Shown here: positions 52,345 to 59,642 of the stretch, one piece after another
Numbering within the stretch: position 1 is the stretch's first letter
Layout of the letters: every line of letters begins with the position of its first letter
Assembly: GCA_050740455.1 (NCBI GenBank)
Contig: JBOIDF010000004.1
Span: 1 to 64,000 of the forward strand
Direction: 5' to 3'
DNA length: 64,000 nucleotides
From: USCg-Taylor sp050740455
Lineage (GTDB): Bacteria; Pseudomonadota; Gammaproteobacteria; JACCXJ01
Notes under the pieces: model-generated
Seen by the model: the letters and a program-made list of their open reading frames with translations, nothing else
What the model was told of the DNA's origin: nothing
The model's database searches: none
Made by a program: the position numbers and the translations under genes

Positions 52345-53709
52345 GTAGGACGTCAACAAACGGATCGAATTGCGCCGGATGGTCTTCCAACCCGCTTCGC
52401 CGATCCCAAAAGCCAGGCCACTACCCTCGCGTACGATCCGCTCGGGCGTCTCGTAGCAGACAACAACGCCGGCCTGGGCGGTTGGACCATCGCCCACACC
52501 GAGAACGCCACCGGCTACACGAGCCCGACTGGGCGGGTGGCGACGACCGTGATCAACGATCAGCACCGGCCCCTCGTGCGCGAGCTTACCGGCCTGAACG
52601 CGGTCAACCACACCTACGATCCCCGCGGCCGGCTCACGGAGACGACCACCGGGGCGCGCACGACCCACCTCGGCTATTACGAGAGCGGCCCGAGCCAAGG
52701 CTACCTACACACGCTCACCGATGCGCTCAATCGCACCCTCAGCTACGACTATGACTTCGCCGGCCGGGTCACGCGGCAAACGCTGCCGGATGGGCGGGCT
52801 ATCGAGCTCGGCTACGACGCCAACGGCAATCTTACGTCGCTGATCCCGCCCGGCCAGCCGGCGCACCTTTTCGACTACACCACGCTCGATCAAGAGAGTG
52901 AATACACCCCACCCGCGGTGGACACCTTCGATCCCGCCACCCGCTACACTTACAACCGGGACCAGCAACTGGAGCTCATCACCCGGCCCGATGGCCAGGT
53001 GTTGGATTTCGTCTATGACAGCGCCGGACGGCTGCAAACCCTCACCGCCCCGCACGGCGACACCGGTTATCAATACGACAGCGCCGGGCGCTTGCAAAGC
53101 CTCACGGCGCCGGGCGGTATCACCCTCAGCTACGGCTACGACGGCGCGCTGGTCACGGGTGAAACGCTCGCCGGTCCCGCGACCGGTACCCTCACCCGCA
53201 GCTACGACACCGACTTCCGCGTGCAGGCCCTTTCTGTCAACGGCGCGAGTATCGCCTTCGGTTACGACAGCGACCGTCTCTTGACCAGCGCCGGGAGCTT
53301 GAGCCTCACCCGCGATCCCGACAATGGCCTCCTCACCGGCACGGTGTTGGGGACCGTGAACGACAGCCGCGGCTACAACGGCTTCGGCGAAGTCGAGGAC
53401 TACAGCGCGAGCCACAACAGTAACGCATTGCTCAACCTCCACTACACCCGCGATGCCTTAGGCCGTATTACCCAGAAGACCGAGACGCAAGGCGCACTCA
53501 CCACGACCCTCGATTATGCCTATGACCTCGCCGGCCGGCTTGTCGAAGTCAAACAGAATGGTGCGGTGATCGTCACCTACCGCTATGACGAGAACGGCAA
53601 CCGCACCCATCTGAACGACGTCGAAGTTGCCCACTACGACGCCCAGGACCGGCTCCTCGACTACCAAGGTACCACCTACGGCTACACTCCAAACGGGGAG
53701 CCAGCGTAG
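52345..53709 (+). pseudogene. Headless duplicate of the Rhs core (YD repeats), cut by a 78 bp element
   Basis: The frame is open from 52324 without a credible start. It reads APDGLPTRFADPKSQATTLA, YDPLGRLVADNNAGLGGWT, then jumps. After ENATGYTS it continues as the main rhs gene from 49731. From 52521 to 53700 it matches 49731-50910 at a constant offset of 2790 bp, with identical predicted protein. The junction shows a ~390 bp deletion at an ACACGA microhomology relative to the parent. The frame stops at TAG 53707-53709, inside the first 78 bp element. Confidence 0.85.
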
Positions 53710-53776
53710 CGTGCGCCATGCGCACGAAACGAGAAAGTAGACTTCAATCGTGCGCGCGGCGCACGCTACGCTGGCT
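53699..53776. repeat. 78 bp terminal-inverted-repeat element, copy A
   Basis: Begins AGCCAGCGTAGCGTGCGCC and ends with its perfect 19 bp inverted complement. The centre is ATGCGCACGAAAC...ACTTCAATCG. It interrupts the duplicated Rhs core after PNGE. No target duplication is obvious. Too small to code for a transposase, so a MITE-like element is the best description. Confidence 0.85.
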
Positions 53777-53794
53777 GGGACTGGATTGATCGTA

Positions 53795-54562
53795 ATGGGA
53801 AGAAACATAGACTTAAGTGTTCTTGATGGTATGCATAACATGCAACTTGTGAGATTCGATCGATGTGATAGCGCACGAAAATATATTTCCGACACGCTTG
53901 CAAACGGAGGCGTCCTATCTAACAAGCTTCTAAGCGTATTAGATCTAGGCCGTGGACGTATATTTGCGCCATTGCCCGAAGGTGCAAATACGAATTTAGC
54001 AGATCGCTACCGCTGTGGTGGAGTATTACCTCAGCTCGAAGAACAAGAAAGTTTATCTATCAATAAGAACGGACGCATAGTATCCGTCCGTCAAACTCCC
54101 ACGTTAGAACCATTCTTAAAGGATGTAGTATTGGGCTATATACACGATCAAAAAGAGCGCATAGTTGTCTTGGAAGATCCTATTGCCAGGCCGAGTGATC
54201 GCAAGCTGACGGACAATCATTTATTGAGCAACCATACCTTGAGGTATAAGAAAGAGATCTACTACAGTTTGGGACACGACTGCGCACCCGACGTCGTTGA
54301 TATTGCTATTCGAACTGCGTGTACTAGTTGGCACTTCTTGGGTGTATTTATTACGACGGTTGGTATAGCGGAGCTTGACGGTGTCATAACTGAAAAAATG
54401 CTAGATCATCTTTGCGTATCGAACGCTTTCGCGATCGTTGTTGGCGCGTATGACGGGGAGGGTTTTATTTTTTGGGCGTCCGATCTCCCAAATGGGGCTG
54501 AATTAGAGCGCTGCATAGTCAGCACGGCGGAATCGACCAAAGCGATACTGCCTAAAGGATGA
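53795..54562 (+). CDS. Hypothetical protein between two 78 bp elements
   Basis: A 255-residue protein from ATG 53795: MGRNIDLSVLDGMHNMQLVR, FDRCDSARKYISDTLANGG, LDLGRGRIFAPLPEGANTN, YYSLGHDCAPDVVDIAIRTA, VGAYDGEGFIFWASDLPNGA. I do not recognise a family. There is no signal peptide or membrane helix. Base composition is more AT-rich than the Rhs core, like the immunity genes. It sits exactly between copies A and B of the 78 bp element. Its last codons and the following ~24 bp recur at 58148-58183. It could be a lone immunity or effector gene captured by the elements. Confidence 0.65.
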   Translation: MGRNIDLSVLDGMHNMQLVRFDRCDSARKYISDTLANGGVLSNKLLSVLDLGRGRIFAPLPEGANTNLADRYRCGGVLPQLEEQESLSINKNGRIVSVRQTPTLEPFLKDVVLGYIHDQKERIVVLEDPIARPSDRKLTDNHLLSNHTLRYKKEIYYSLGHDCAPDVVDIAIRTACTSWHFLGVFITTVGIAELDGVITEKMLDHLCVSNAFAIVVGAYDGEGFIFWASDLPNGAELERCIVSTAESTKAILPKG

Positions 54563-54586
54563 TGCTCATTCGGGCAGGATGGTCAC
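54551..54586. repeat. 36 bp repeat also present at 58148-58183
   Basis: CCTAAAGGATGATGCTCATT followed by CGGGCAGGATGGTCAC occurs here, covering the stop codon of the hypothetical gene. It occurs again directly after element copy C at 58148-58183. This links the end of the 53795 gene with the right border of the island, as a footprint of recombination. Confidence 0.85.
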
Positions 54587-55532
54587 CAGTGTTTTTTGCT
54601 GTCCGCTACGTCGGCAAATTAAAGATTCATGCTATCTCGTCATGCTCAGCCAGCGTAGCGTGCGCCATGCGCACGAAACGGAGATAGTGGACTTCAATCG
54701 TGCGCGCGGCGCACGCTACGCTGGTTATCTCATCGATGGGCGCAATCGGCGAATCGCGAAGAAGCTCAACGGCATTTTGGTCCAGGGCTTCCTTTACCAA
54801 GACCAGCTTCGTCCCATCGCCGAGCTCGATGGCAGCAACCAAGTCGTCAGCCGCTTCGTCTACGCCGACAAGGAAAACGTCTCGGCCTACCTTATCAAGA
54901 ACGGCATCACCTACCGCATCCTCTCCGATCACCTCGGCAGTCCGCGGCTCGTCGTCAACACCGCCGATGGTACCCTCGTCCAGCGGATGGACTATGATGA
55001 GTGGGGACGGGTCACGCTCGACACGAACCCTGGCTTCCAGCCCTTCGGGTTCGCCGGGGGGATCTACGACCGCGACACGGGACTCGTGCGCTTCGGTGCC
55101 CGGGATTATGATCCAGAGACCGGGCGGTGGACGGCGAAGGATCCGATTCGTTTCGAGGGCGGGGATACGAATCTATATGGGTATGTATTGAATGATCCGG
55201 TCAACCTCAGAGATCCGCTAGGTCTAATGTACACGGACGGGGAAAATCGCTCCTCCACACAAATCGGGACAATCATCGACAATCTACTGCCGGGTCAAAG
55301 CGAGTCTTATCATAACGAAGGCGACGATGGTAGCAGTCCTCAAGATAAGAGACTTTCGCCCGGCGAGGAAAAGACGCTAAAGGACGCTGGCATTGATATT
55401 CATGATCTGAAGGGCAAAGAGGGTGCTAGCAAACGCGACTTGTTCAAGAGACCAAACGGTAATATTTGCGTTAAACCAAAAGATGGGAGTGGCCCAGGAG
55501 AAGATACCGGGCTGAATATCAATGACTTCTAG
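54579..55532 (+). CDS. Orphan Rhs tail with a second type-33-like toxin tip
   Basis: ATG 54579 opens a frame that crosses element copy B in frame (SQRSVRHAHETEIVDFNRAR) and continues straight into Rhs core sequence from 54725 (YLIDGRNRRIAKKLNGILVQ ... ETGRWTAKDPIRFEGGDTNL). It ends in NDPVNLRDPLGL plus a tip. The tip SPGEEKTLKDAGIDIHDLKG and GNICVKPKDGSGPGEDTGLN is clearly homologous to the tip of the intact rhs gene but diverged. It lacks a signal peptide and the shell, so it cannot work as a complete Rhs protein. It may be a silent donor for tip exchange. Whether it is translated is unknown. Confidence 0.75.
   Translation: MVTSVFCCPLRRQIKDSCYLVMLSQRSVRHAHETEIVDFNRARGARYAGYLIDGRNRRIAKKLNGILVQGFLYQDQLRPIAELDGSNQVVSRFVYADKENVSAYLIKNGITYRILSDHLGSPRLVVNTADGTLVQRMDYDEWGRVTLDTNPGFQPFGFAGGIYDRDTGLVRFGARDYDPETGRWTAKDPIRFEGGDTNLYGYVLNDPVNLRDPLGLMYTDGENRSSTQIGTIIDNLLPGQSESYHNEGDDGSSPQDKRLSPGEEKTLKDAGIDIHDLKGKEGASKRDLFKRPNGNICVKPKDGSGPGEDTGLNINDF
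54648..54724. repeat. 78 bp-type element, copy B
   Basis: Same orientation and nearly the same sequence as copy A: AGCCAGCGTAGCGTGCGCCA to GGCGCACGCTACGCTGG, with GGAGATAGTGG in place of GAGAAAGTAG. The last two arm bases differ, leaving a 17 bp inverted repeat. It joins directly to Rhs core sequence at 54725. Confidence 0.85.
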
Positions 55533-55559
55533 TTCTAGAGTTACGACGCGACAAGTTCT

Positions 55560-56021
55560 ATGACGGATATAAACACAGGCCGAGGAACTCATAAGCGCCG
55601 GAAAAGCGAAATACAAGTTTGCCTTAGAATTATGGAGTTCGAGTGTTCGCCCAATGAAATAAGCAAAATTCTAAATATTCCTGCATCTGGCACTTGGCTA
55701 AAAGGGCAACTTATCGATAAGACTAATAGAGCAACGATAAGACATAAACAAAACGGCTGGGAAATCTGCTCACGCCAATATGACGAGAGCTTGAACAGTT
55801 ACCCTGAGCTTCAGCCTCATATCGCCTATATCTTAGATATCGTGAGGCCTAATCGTAATAACTTTGAACAATTGCCTTCAGGAAGTGTCGTTGAACTATC
55901 CTGCGTTATCTACGTTTATATGGATCAAAGGCCTGCAATTGGCATTGATGCTGTTTCGGTACGTGAACTTGCTTACATCAATGCGAGTATAGACCTCGAT
56001 TATTACTACTTTGGCGATTAG
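55560..56021 (+). CDS. DUF4279 immunity-type protein (cognate of the second tip)
   Basis: A 153-residue homologue of the first immunity protein: EIQVCLRIMEFECSPNEISK, ILNIPASGTWLKGQLIDKTN, RHKQNGWEICSRQYDE, ELSCVIYVYMDQRPAIGIDA. It starts 27 bp after the orphan tip. Strong divergence from the first DUF4279 protein mirrors the divergence between the two tips, as expected for specific toxin/immunity pairs. Confidence 0.82.
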   Translation: MTDINTGRGTHKRRKSEIQVCLRIMEFECSPNEISKILNIPASGTWLKGQLIDKTNRATIRHKQNGWEICSRQYDESLNSYPELQPHIAYILDIVRPNRNNFEQLPSGSVVELSCVIYVYMDQRPAIGIDAVSVRELAYINASIDLDYYYFGD

Positions 56022-56024
56022 CCA

Positions 56025-56130
56025 ACGCGCGACATACGATGTGCTCGGCAATCTCCGAAGCGTCGCGCTCCCCGATGCAGCCGCAACGACTACCTCATGG
56101 ACGGCCAGAACCGCCGAATCGGGACAAAGG
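56025..56130 (+). pseudogene. Short degraded Rhs core scrap
   Basis: TACGATGTGCTCGGCAATCT onward corresponds to the Rhs core words YDVLGNLRSVALP and, after a frame change, DYLMDGQNRRIGTKVNG. It is frameshifted and followed by unrelated GC-rich sequence to about 56243. A remnant of another truncated core copy. Confidence 0.65.
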
Positions 56131-56251
56131 TCAACGGCGGGGAACGGGAACGGGGTCAGGTCTTGCAATGAAGCACGAGCGCCTCGAGAACGACCGGAGC
56201 TTTTACCACGACCTACCATAGGACGCGCTCGGGAAGGTGCGGTAGGTCATC

Positions 56252-57064
56252 TTGTCGGGCGGCAGCCACATCGACTACCTCATCGATGGGCGGAATCGGC
56301 GAATTGGGAAGAAGCTCAACGGCATCTTGGTCCAGGGCTTCCTCTATCAAGACCAACTTAAACCCATCGCCGAGCTGGATGGCAGTAACCAAGTCTTCTC
56401 GCGTTTCGTCTACGCCGATAAACCGAACGTCCCCGCGTATCTCATTAAGGGCGGCGTGACCTACCGTATCATCGGCGATCATCTCGGCAGTCCGCGGCTG
56501 ATCGTCAACACCGCCGATGGTACCATCGTCCAGCGGATGGACTATGATGAGTGGGGCAAGGTGCAAGTCGACACCAACCCTGGGTTCCAGCCTTTCGGTT
56601 TCGCTGGTGGGCTCTACGACCGCGACACCCGACTCGTGCGCTTCGGCGCGAGGGACTACGATCCCGAGACCGGGCGGTGGACGGCGAAAGATCCTATACG
56701 TTTCAGCGGTGGGGATACGAATCTGTATGGGTATGTGCTGAATGATCCTCTAAACTTTGTCGATCCACTTGGGTTGCAGGGCGACGACACAGCTTCAGGA
56801 AGCCTCCCACCACTCGAAAGAGTTCACTCCAATGAAACTATATTATCGGGAAGCAACCGCCCTAGCTACGATTATTGGAACAGCAAGTCGACGAACGAAA
56901 TCGTTGAATCACTGCGCCCCGGCATGGAAGGACCATTGAGGGCTACACCTGACGGCAGAGCATTCAACGGTAACGTACGATGCATGATTTTGGAGCAAAG
57001 GGGTTTCGACATAAATTCATTACCGCGAGAAATTATCGAACCAGGCATACCCGAACCACGCTAA
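56252..57064 (+). CDS. Orphan Rhs tail with a third, different toxin tip
   Basis: The frame reads HIDYLIDGRNRRIGKKLNGI through the Rhs core end (ETGRWTAKDPIRFSGGDTNL, NDPLNFVDPLGL), then a 90-residue tip: NRPSYDYWNSKSTNEIVESL, RPGMEGPLRATPDGRAFNGN, VRCMILEQRGFDINSLPREI. Rhs tips ending in NGN-R-x-x-V/I-L-x-x-R-G-x-D-x-N-S-L-P-R-E are, as I recall, common, but I know no assigned activity. The only upstream start is a TTG at 56252; without a signal peptide it is probably a silent module. The likely immunity gene is next. Confidence 0.72.
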   Translation: MSGGSHIDYLIDGRNRRIGKKLNGILVQGFLYQDQLKPIAELDGSNQVFSRFVYADKPNVPAYLIKGGVTYRIIGDHLGSPRLIVNTADGTIVQRMDYDEWGKVQVDTNPGFQPFGFAGGLYDRDTRLVRFGARDYDPETGRWTAKDPIRFSGGDTNLYGYVLNDPLNFVDPLGLQGDDTASGSLPPLERVHSNETILSGSNRPSYDYWNSKSTNEIVESLRPGMEGPLRATPDGRAFNGNVRCMILEQRGFDINSLPREIIEPGIPEPR

Positions 57065-57090
57065 CCTGTCGCACCAGAGGTGGCCAACAA

Positions 57091-57405
57091 ATGCCCGATG
57101 CTTGGAAAACAGAGCTAAATCGATTTCAACAAATGGATTTCATTGATCGACTAATATGGTTGAGCAAGCTATCGTTCTTCATTTCTATGCTTGCGAGGGG
57201 TACCTATACCGTAGGATCAGACGGAGTTGATAATCCGATTGCGTTACGAAGATTTAACGAACTACTACATCGAGTCTCAGATCAGCAATTAAGTATAGCA
57301 AGAGGCAAGCTAGAACGGATGCCGGATGAGCAGTTTTGTGAAATGCTTGCGCTAGGATCAAGAAATCTTGGGATTGAGGAAGTATTGTTGAATTATCTGC
57401 AGTAA
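57091..57405 (+). CDS. Putative immunity protein for the third Rhs tip
   Basis: A 104-residue helical protein: MPDAWKTELNRFQQMDFIDR, LIWLSKLSFFISMLARGTYT, RRFNELLHRVSDQQLSIARG, MLALGSRNLGIEEVLLNYLQ. ATG 57091 is preceded by AGAGG and follows the orphan tip by 26 bp, the usual spacing for immunity genes. Family not named from memory; the role is inferred from position, size and AT-rich composition. Confidence 0.65.
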   Translation: MPDAWKTELNRFQQMDFIDRLIWLSKLSFFISMLARGTYTVGSDGVDNPIALRRFNELLHRVSDQQLSIARGKLERMPDEQFCEMLALGSRNLGIEEVLLNYLQ

Positions 57406-57536
57406 CGTCACACGAGGGCAATTTTCGGACTGGTAGCTCTCGCTCAACTCCGTGGTGTCCCCGGCGTTTGACGCAAGCTTAGGAAAATCGATCGCGGTAG
57501 AGATGCCGGTTACCTGGAACCCCAGAGCGCAATGCG

Positions 57537-58040
57537 GTGACACCACAGATCCATTGGGTCCGCGATGTTGAGCCAGTTCGACTGGCGCTGCTGCCACGGC
57601 CACGGGGTGGCGATTGGCTTCCTGACGAGATCTCTGCGTGGGATCGCGCTACTCTCGAAACCATTGTGTGTTTGCTCGAGCCTCACGAAGTTCGGGAACT
57701 CGAACTCACGGAAGAACGGTCGCTTTGTGAGGCTCGTGGAATTCAGCTTCTTTCGTTTCCGATTCCGGACCGTGGCGTTCCGGCCTCTGTGCGGGACACG
57801 TTGACTCTGGTTGAGACTTTAGTTTCTAGGTTTCGACGCGGAAGGGCAGCTGGTGTCCACTGCCGTGCGGGTATCGGTCGCTCCGGTCTAATCACGGCTT
57901 GCGTCTTGTTGAAGCTGGGTGTGCCGTTCCAAGAAGTATTTCCAATTCTCAGCCGAGCTCGTCGCTTGGAGGTCCCGGATACTTTGGCTCAAGTAGCATG
58001 GGTCAAGGCTCTTTCGCGCGAGTTAGCCATGCCGATCTGA
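57537..58040 (+). CDS. Dual-specificity/tyrosine phosphatase-like protein
   Basis: A 167-residue protein with the cysteine phosphatase loop VHCRAGIGRSGLITACVLLK (C-x5-R-S). An earlier acid-bearing segment reads LLSFPIPDRGVPASVRDTLT, with the general-acid Asp. This matches compact bacterial tyrosine/dual-specificity phosphatases. The start is a GTG at 57537 without a clear Shine-Dalgarno, so the N-terminus may be incomplete. It sits inside the island, between the last immunity gene and element copy C. A link to the toxins is unproven. Confidence 0.8.
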   Translation: MTPQIHWVRDVEPVRLALLPRPRGGDWLPDEISAWDRATLETIVCLLEPHEVRELELTEERSLCEARGIQLLSFPIPDRGVPASVRDTLTLVETLVSRFRRGRAAGVHCRAGIGRSGLITACVLLKLGVPFQEVFPILSRARRLEVPDTLAQVAWVKALSRELAMPI

Positions 58041-58068
58041 CGCCCGTTGGGCTGCGAGGAACGGGGTC

Positions 58069-58146
58069 AGCCAGCGTAGCGTGCGCCATGCACATGAAAC
58101 AAGAAAGTAGACTTCAATCGTGCGCGCGGCGCACGCTACGCTGGCT
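58069..58146. repeat. 78 bp terminal-inverted-repeat element, copy C
   Basis: AGCCAGCGTAGCGTGCGCC with its perfect 19 bp inverted complement at the right end. The centre differs from copy A at about four positions (CACATGAAACAAG). Same orientation as A and B. It is followed at once by the 36 bp repeat and then the right 181 bp repeat. Confidence 0.85.
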
Positions 58147-58147
58147 C

Positions 58148-58183
58148 CCTAAAGGATGATGCTCATTCGGGCAGGATGGTCAC
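58148..58183. repeat. 36 bp repeat (second copy of 54551-54586)
   Basis: Identical to the stretch that ends the 53795-54562 gene. Here it has no gene in front, only element copy C. It sits between that element and the right 181 bp direct repeat. Confidence 0.85.
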
Positions 58184-58186
58184 GTC

Positions 58187-58367
58187 TCGGAAGAAGGGTC
58201 AGTCAGACGCTCACCCCAGAAGTCGCGAGGTAAGGAGACTCGGGTCCGGACGGTCGAACACCGTATTATGCCGCTCCGTGAGCGGACCGCCGCCCGGGAT
58301 CACGAAACCGTTACTGTCATATCCGATGGCCTTGAACTTCCATACGCCCCGGATTTTCTTCAAGTTG
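58187..58367. repeat. Right 181 bp direct repeat bounding the Rhs island
   Basis: Partner of 44346-44526 with four mismatches. Here it is part of an intact leftward gene. The sequence continues beyond the repeat with the N-terminal half of that gene, showing the right copy is the original context. Confidence 0.9.
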
Positions 58368-58504
58368 CCTACATGCTGTCCGGCATCCGAGATCACGCGG
58401 AATATCATGTCGTTTACCGCTACCAGCACTAACGCTTTCACCGTAAGCTTTCCAATTCCACCGAGTTTTCTTCGCTGCTTCGCATTGCTATTATGGTCCG
58501 GCAT
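58211..58504 (-). CDS. Conserved-looking hypothetical protein at the island border
   Basis: A 97-residue basic protein from ATG 58504: MPDHNSNAKQRRKLGGIGKL, TVKALVLVAVNDMIFRVISD, AGQHVGNLKKIRGVWKFKAI, GYDSNGFVIPGGGPLTERHN. The pattern looks like a small beta-rich protein, and I cannot assign a function. A longer frame to 58567 is possible. Its last ~52 codons are repeated at the left border of the island, so the gene is probably the locus where the island became established. Confidence 0.6.
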   Translation of the reverse strand: MPDHNSNAKQRRKLGGIGKLTVKALVLVAVNDMIFRVISDAGQHVGNLKKIRGVWKFKAIGYDSNGFVIPGGGPLTERHNTVFDRPDPSLLTSRLLG

Positions 58505-58582
58505 TTCAGGCGCATGTCCAAAAAACACGAGCGACCGGAAATGGCCATGCAAAACGAGGGGTGACAACTTCTAGTCCTAACG

Positions 58583-59623
58583 ATGTCCGTCCCAGCCGTG
58601 TCACTGTCCGCAAGAGGCTTTCGCATGCCCGCGGAATGGGTACCCCACCAAGCCACTTGGTTGTCGTGGCCCCATAAGCGCGAGAGCTGGCCGGGGAAAT
58701 TCGCTGCCATTGAGCCCATCATCGTCGAGATGGTGAAGGCGCTCGCGGGCAGCGAGACGGTGCGCATCAACGTGCTCGACGAATCCCACGAACGGCACGT
58801 GCGCTCACTGTGCGCGGGGATCTCAGGCGCCATCGAGTTTCATCGCTTCCCTACCAACGATGCCTGGTGCCGCGACCACGGCGCGGTGTTCGTGATCCGT
58901 CCAGGCGGCGACAAGCTTGCCGCGATTGACTTCGAATACAATGCCTGGGGAGAAAAATATCCGCCTTACGATCTGGACAACGCCATCCCGGCGCGGATGG
59001 CCGAGGCACTCGCCGTTCCCTGCTTTAAAGCCGATTTTATCTTGGAGGGGGGTTCGATCGACGTGAACGGCGCGGGACTGGCACTGACCACCGAGCAATG
59101 CCTGCTTAACCCCAATCGCAATCCGCATCTGAACCGCGCCGAGATCGAGTGGCGACTGCGCGCGTTTCTGGGCATCGAAAAGGTGCTGTGGTTGGGCGAG
59201 GGGATCCAAGGCGATGATACCGATGGTCATGTGGATGATCTCACACGCTTCGTATCCGCCGATACGGTCGTCACGGTCATCGAAGAAGATCCGGATGACG
59301 CTAACTTCGCTCCGCTCGAGGACAACCTAGCGCGGCTGAGATCCATGACGGGCCTCGACGGCCGGCCGCTAACCATCAAAACCTTACCGATGCCTACCCC
59401 GGTTTATTATGACGGCATGCGCTTGCCGGCCAGCTATGCCAACTTTTACATCGCCAACCGGGTGGTGTTAGTGCCGTTTTTTAACGATCCGATGGATGGC
59501 GCGGCGACGGACATTATTCAATCCTGCTTCCCTCGGCGTGAGATCATGGGCATCGATTGCACCGATCTCGTTTGGGGATTGGGCGCTTTTCACTGCCTTA
59601 CCCAACAAGTGCCTGCGGTGTGA
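58583..59623 (+). CDS. aguA: Agmatine deiminase (peptidyl-arginine deiminase family)
   Basis: A 346-residue guanidino-group-modifying enzyme converting agmatine to N-carbamoylputrescine and ammonia. Conserved parts: GFRMPAEWVPHQATWLSWPH, TNDAWCRDHGAVFVI, DFILEGGSIDVNGAG, LLNPNRNPHL, GDDTDGHVDDLTRFV (catalytic Asp/His) and the C-terminal GAFHCLTQQVPA with the nucleophilic Cys. All active-site residues are present. ATG 58583 is used; an internal ATG at the MPAEW motif would also fit. Confidence 0.93.
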   Translation: MSVPAVSLSARGFRMPAEWVPHQATWLSWPHKRESWPGKFAAIEPIIVEMVKALAGSETVRINVLDESHERHVRSLCAGISGAIEFHRFPTNDAWCRDHGAVFVIRPGGDKLAAIDFEYNAWGEKYPPYDLDNAIPARMAEALAVPCFKADFILEGGSIDVNGAGLALTTEQCLLNPNRNPHLNRAEIEWRLRAFLGIEKVLWLGEGIQGDDTDGHVDDLTRFVSADTVVTVIEEDPDDANFAPLEDNLARLRSMTGLDGRPLTIKTLPMPTPVYYDGMRLPASYANFYIANRVVLVPFFNDPMDGAATDIIQSCFPRREIMGIDCTDLVWGLGAFHCLTQQVPAV

Positions 59624-59642
59624 CCGATCGACCTTCGCGCCG

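Noticed and set aside
53699..53776. Insertion sequence with transposase
   Set aside because: The 78 bp length leaves no room for a transposase, and the small frame through copy B is only a read-through of the palindrome.
57358..57603. 81-residue leftward ORF between the third immunity gene and the phosphatase
   Set aside because: No conserved pattern, overlaps both neighbours, and no ribosome site. Left as unexplained sequence.
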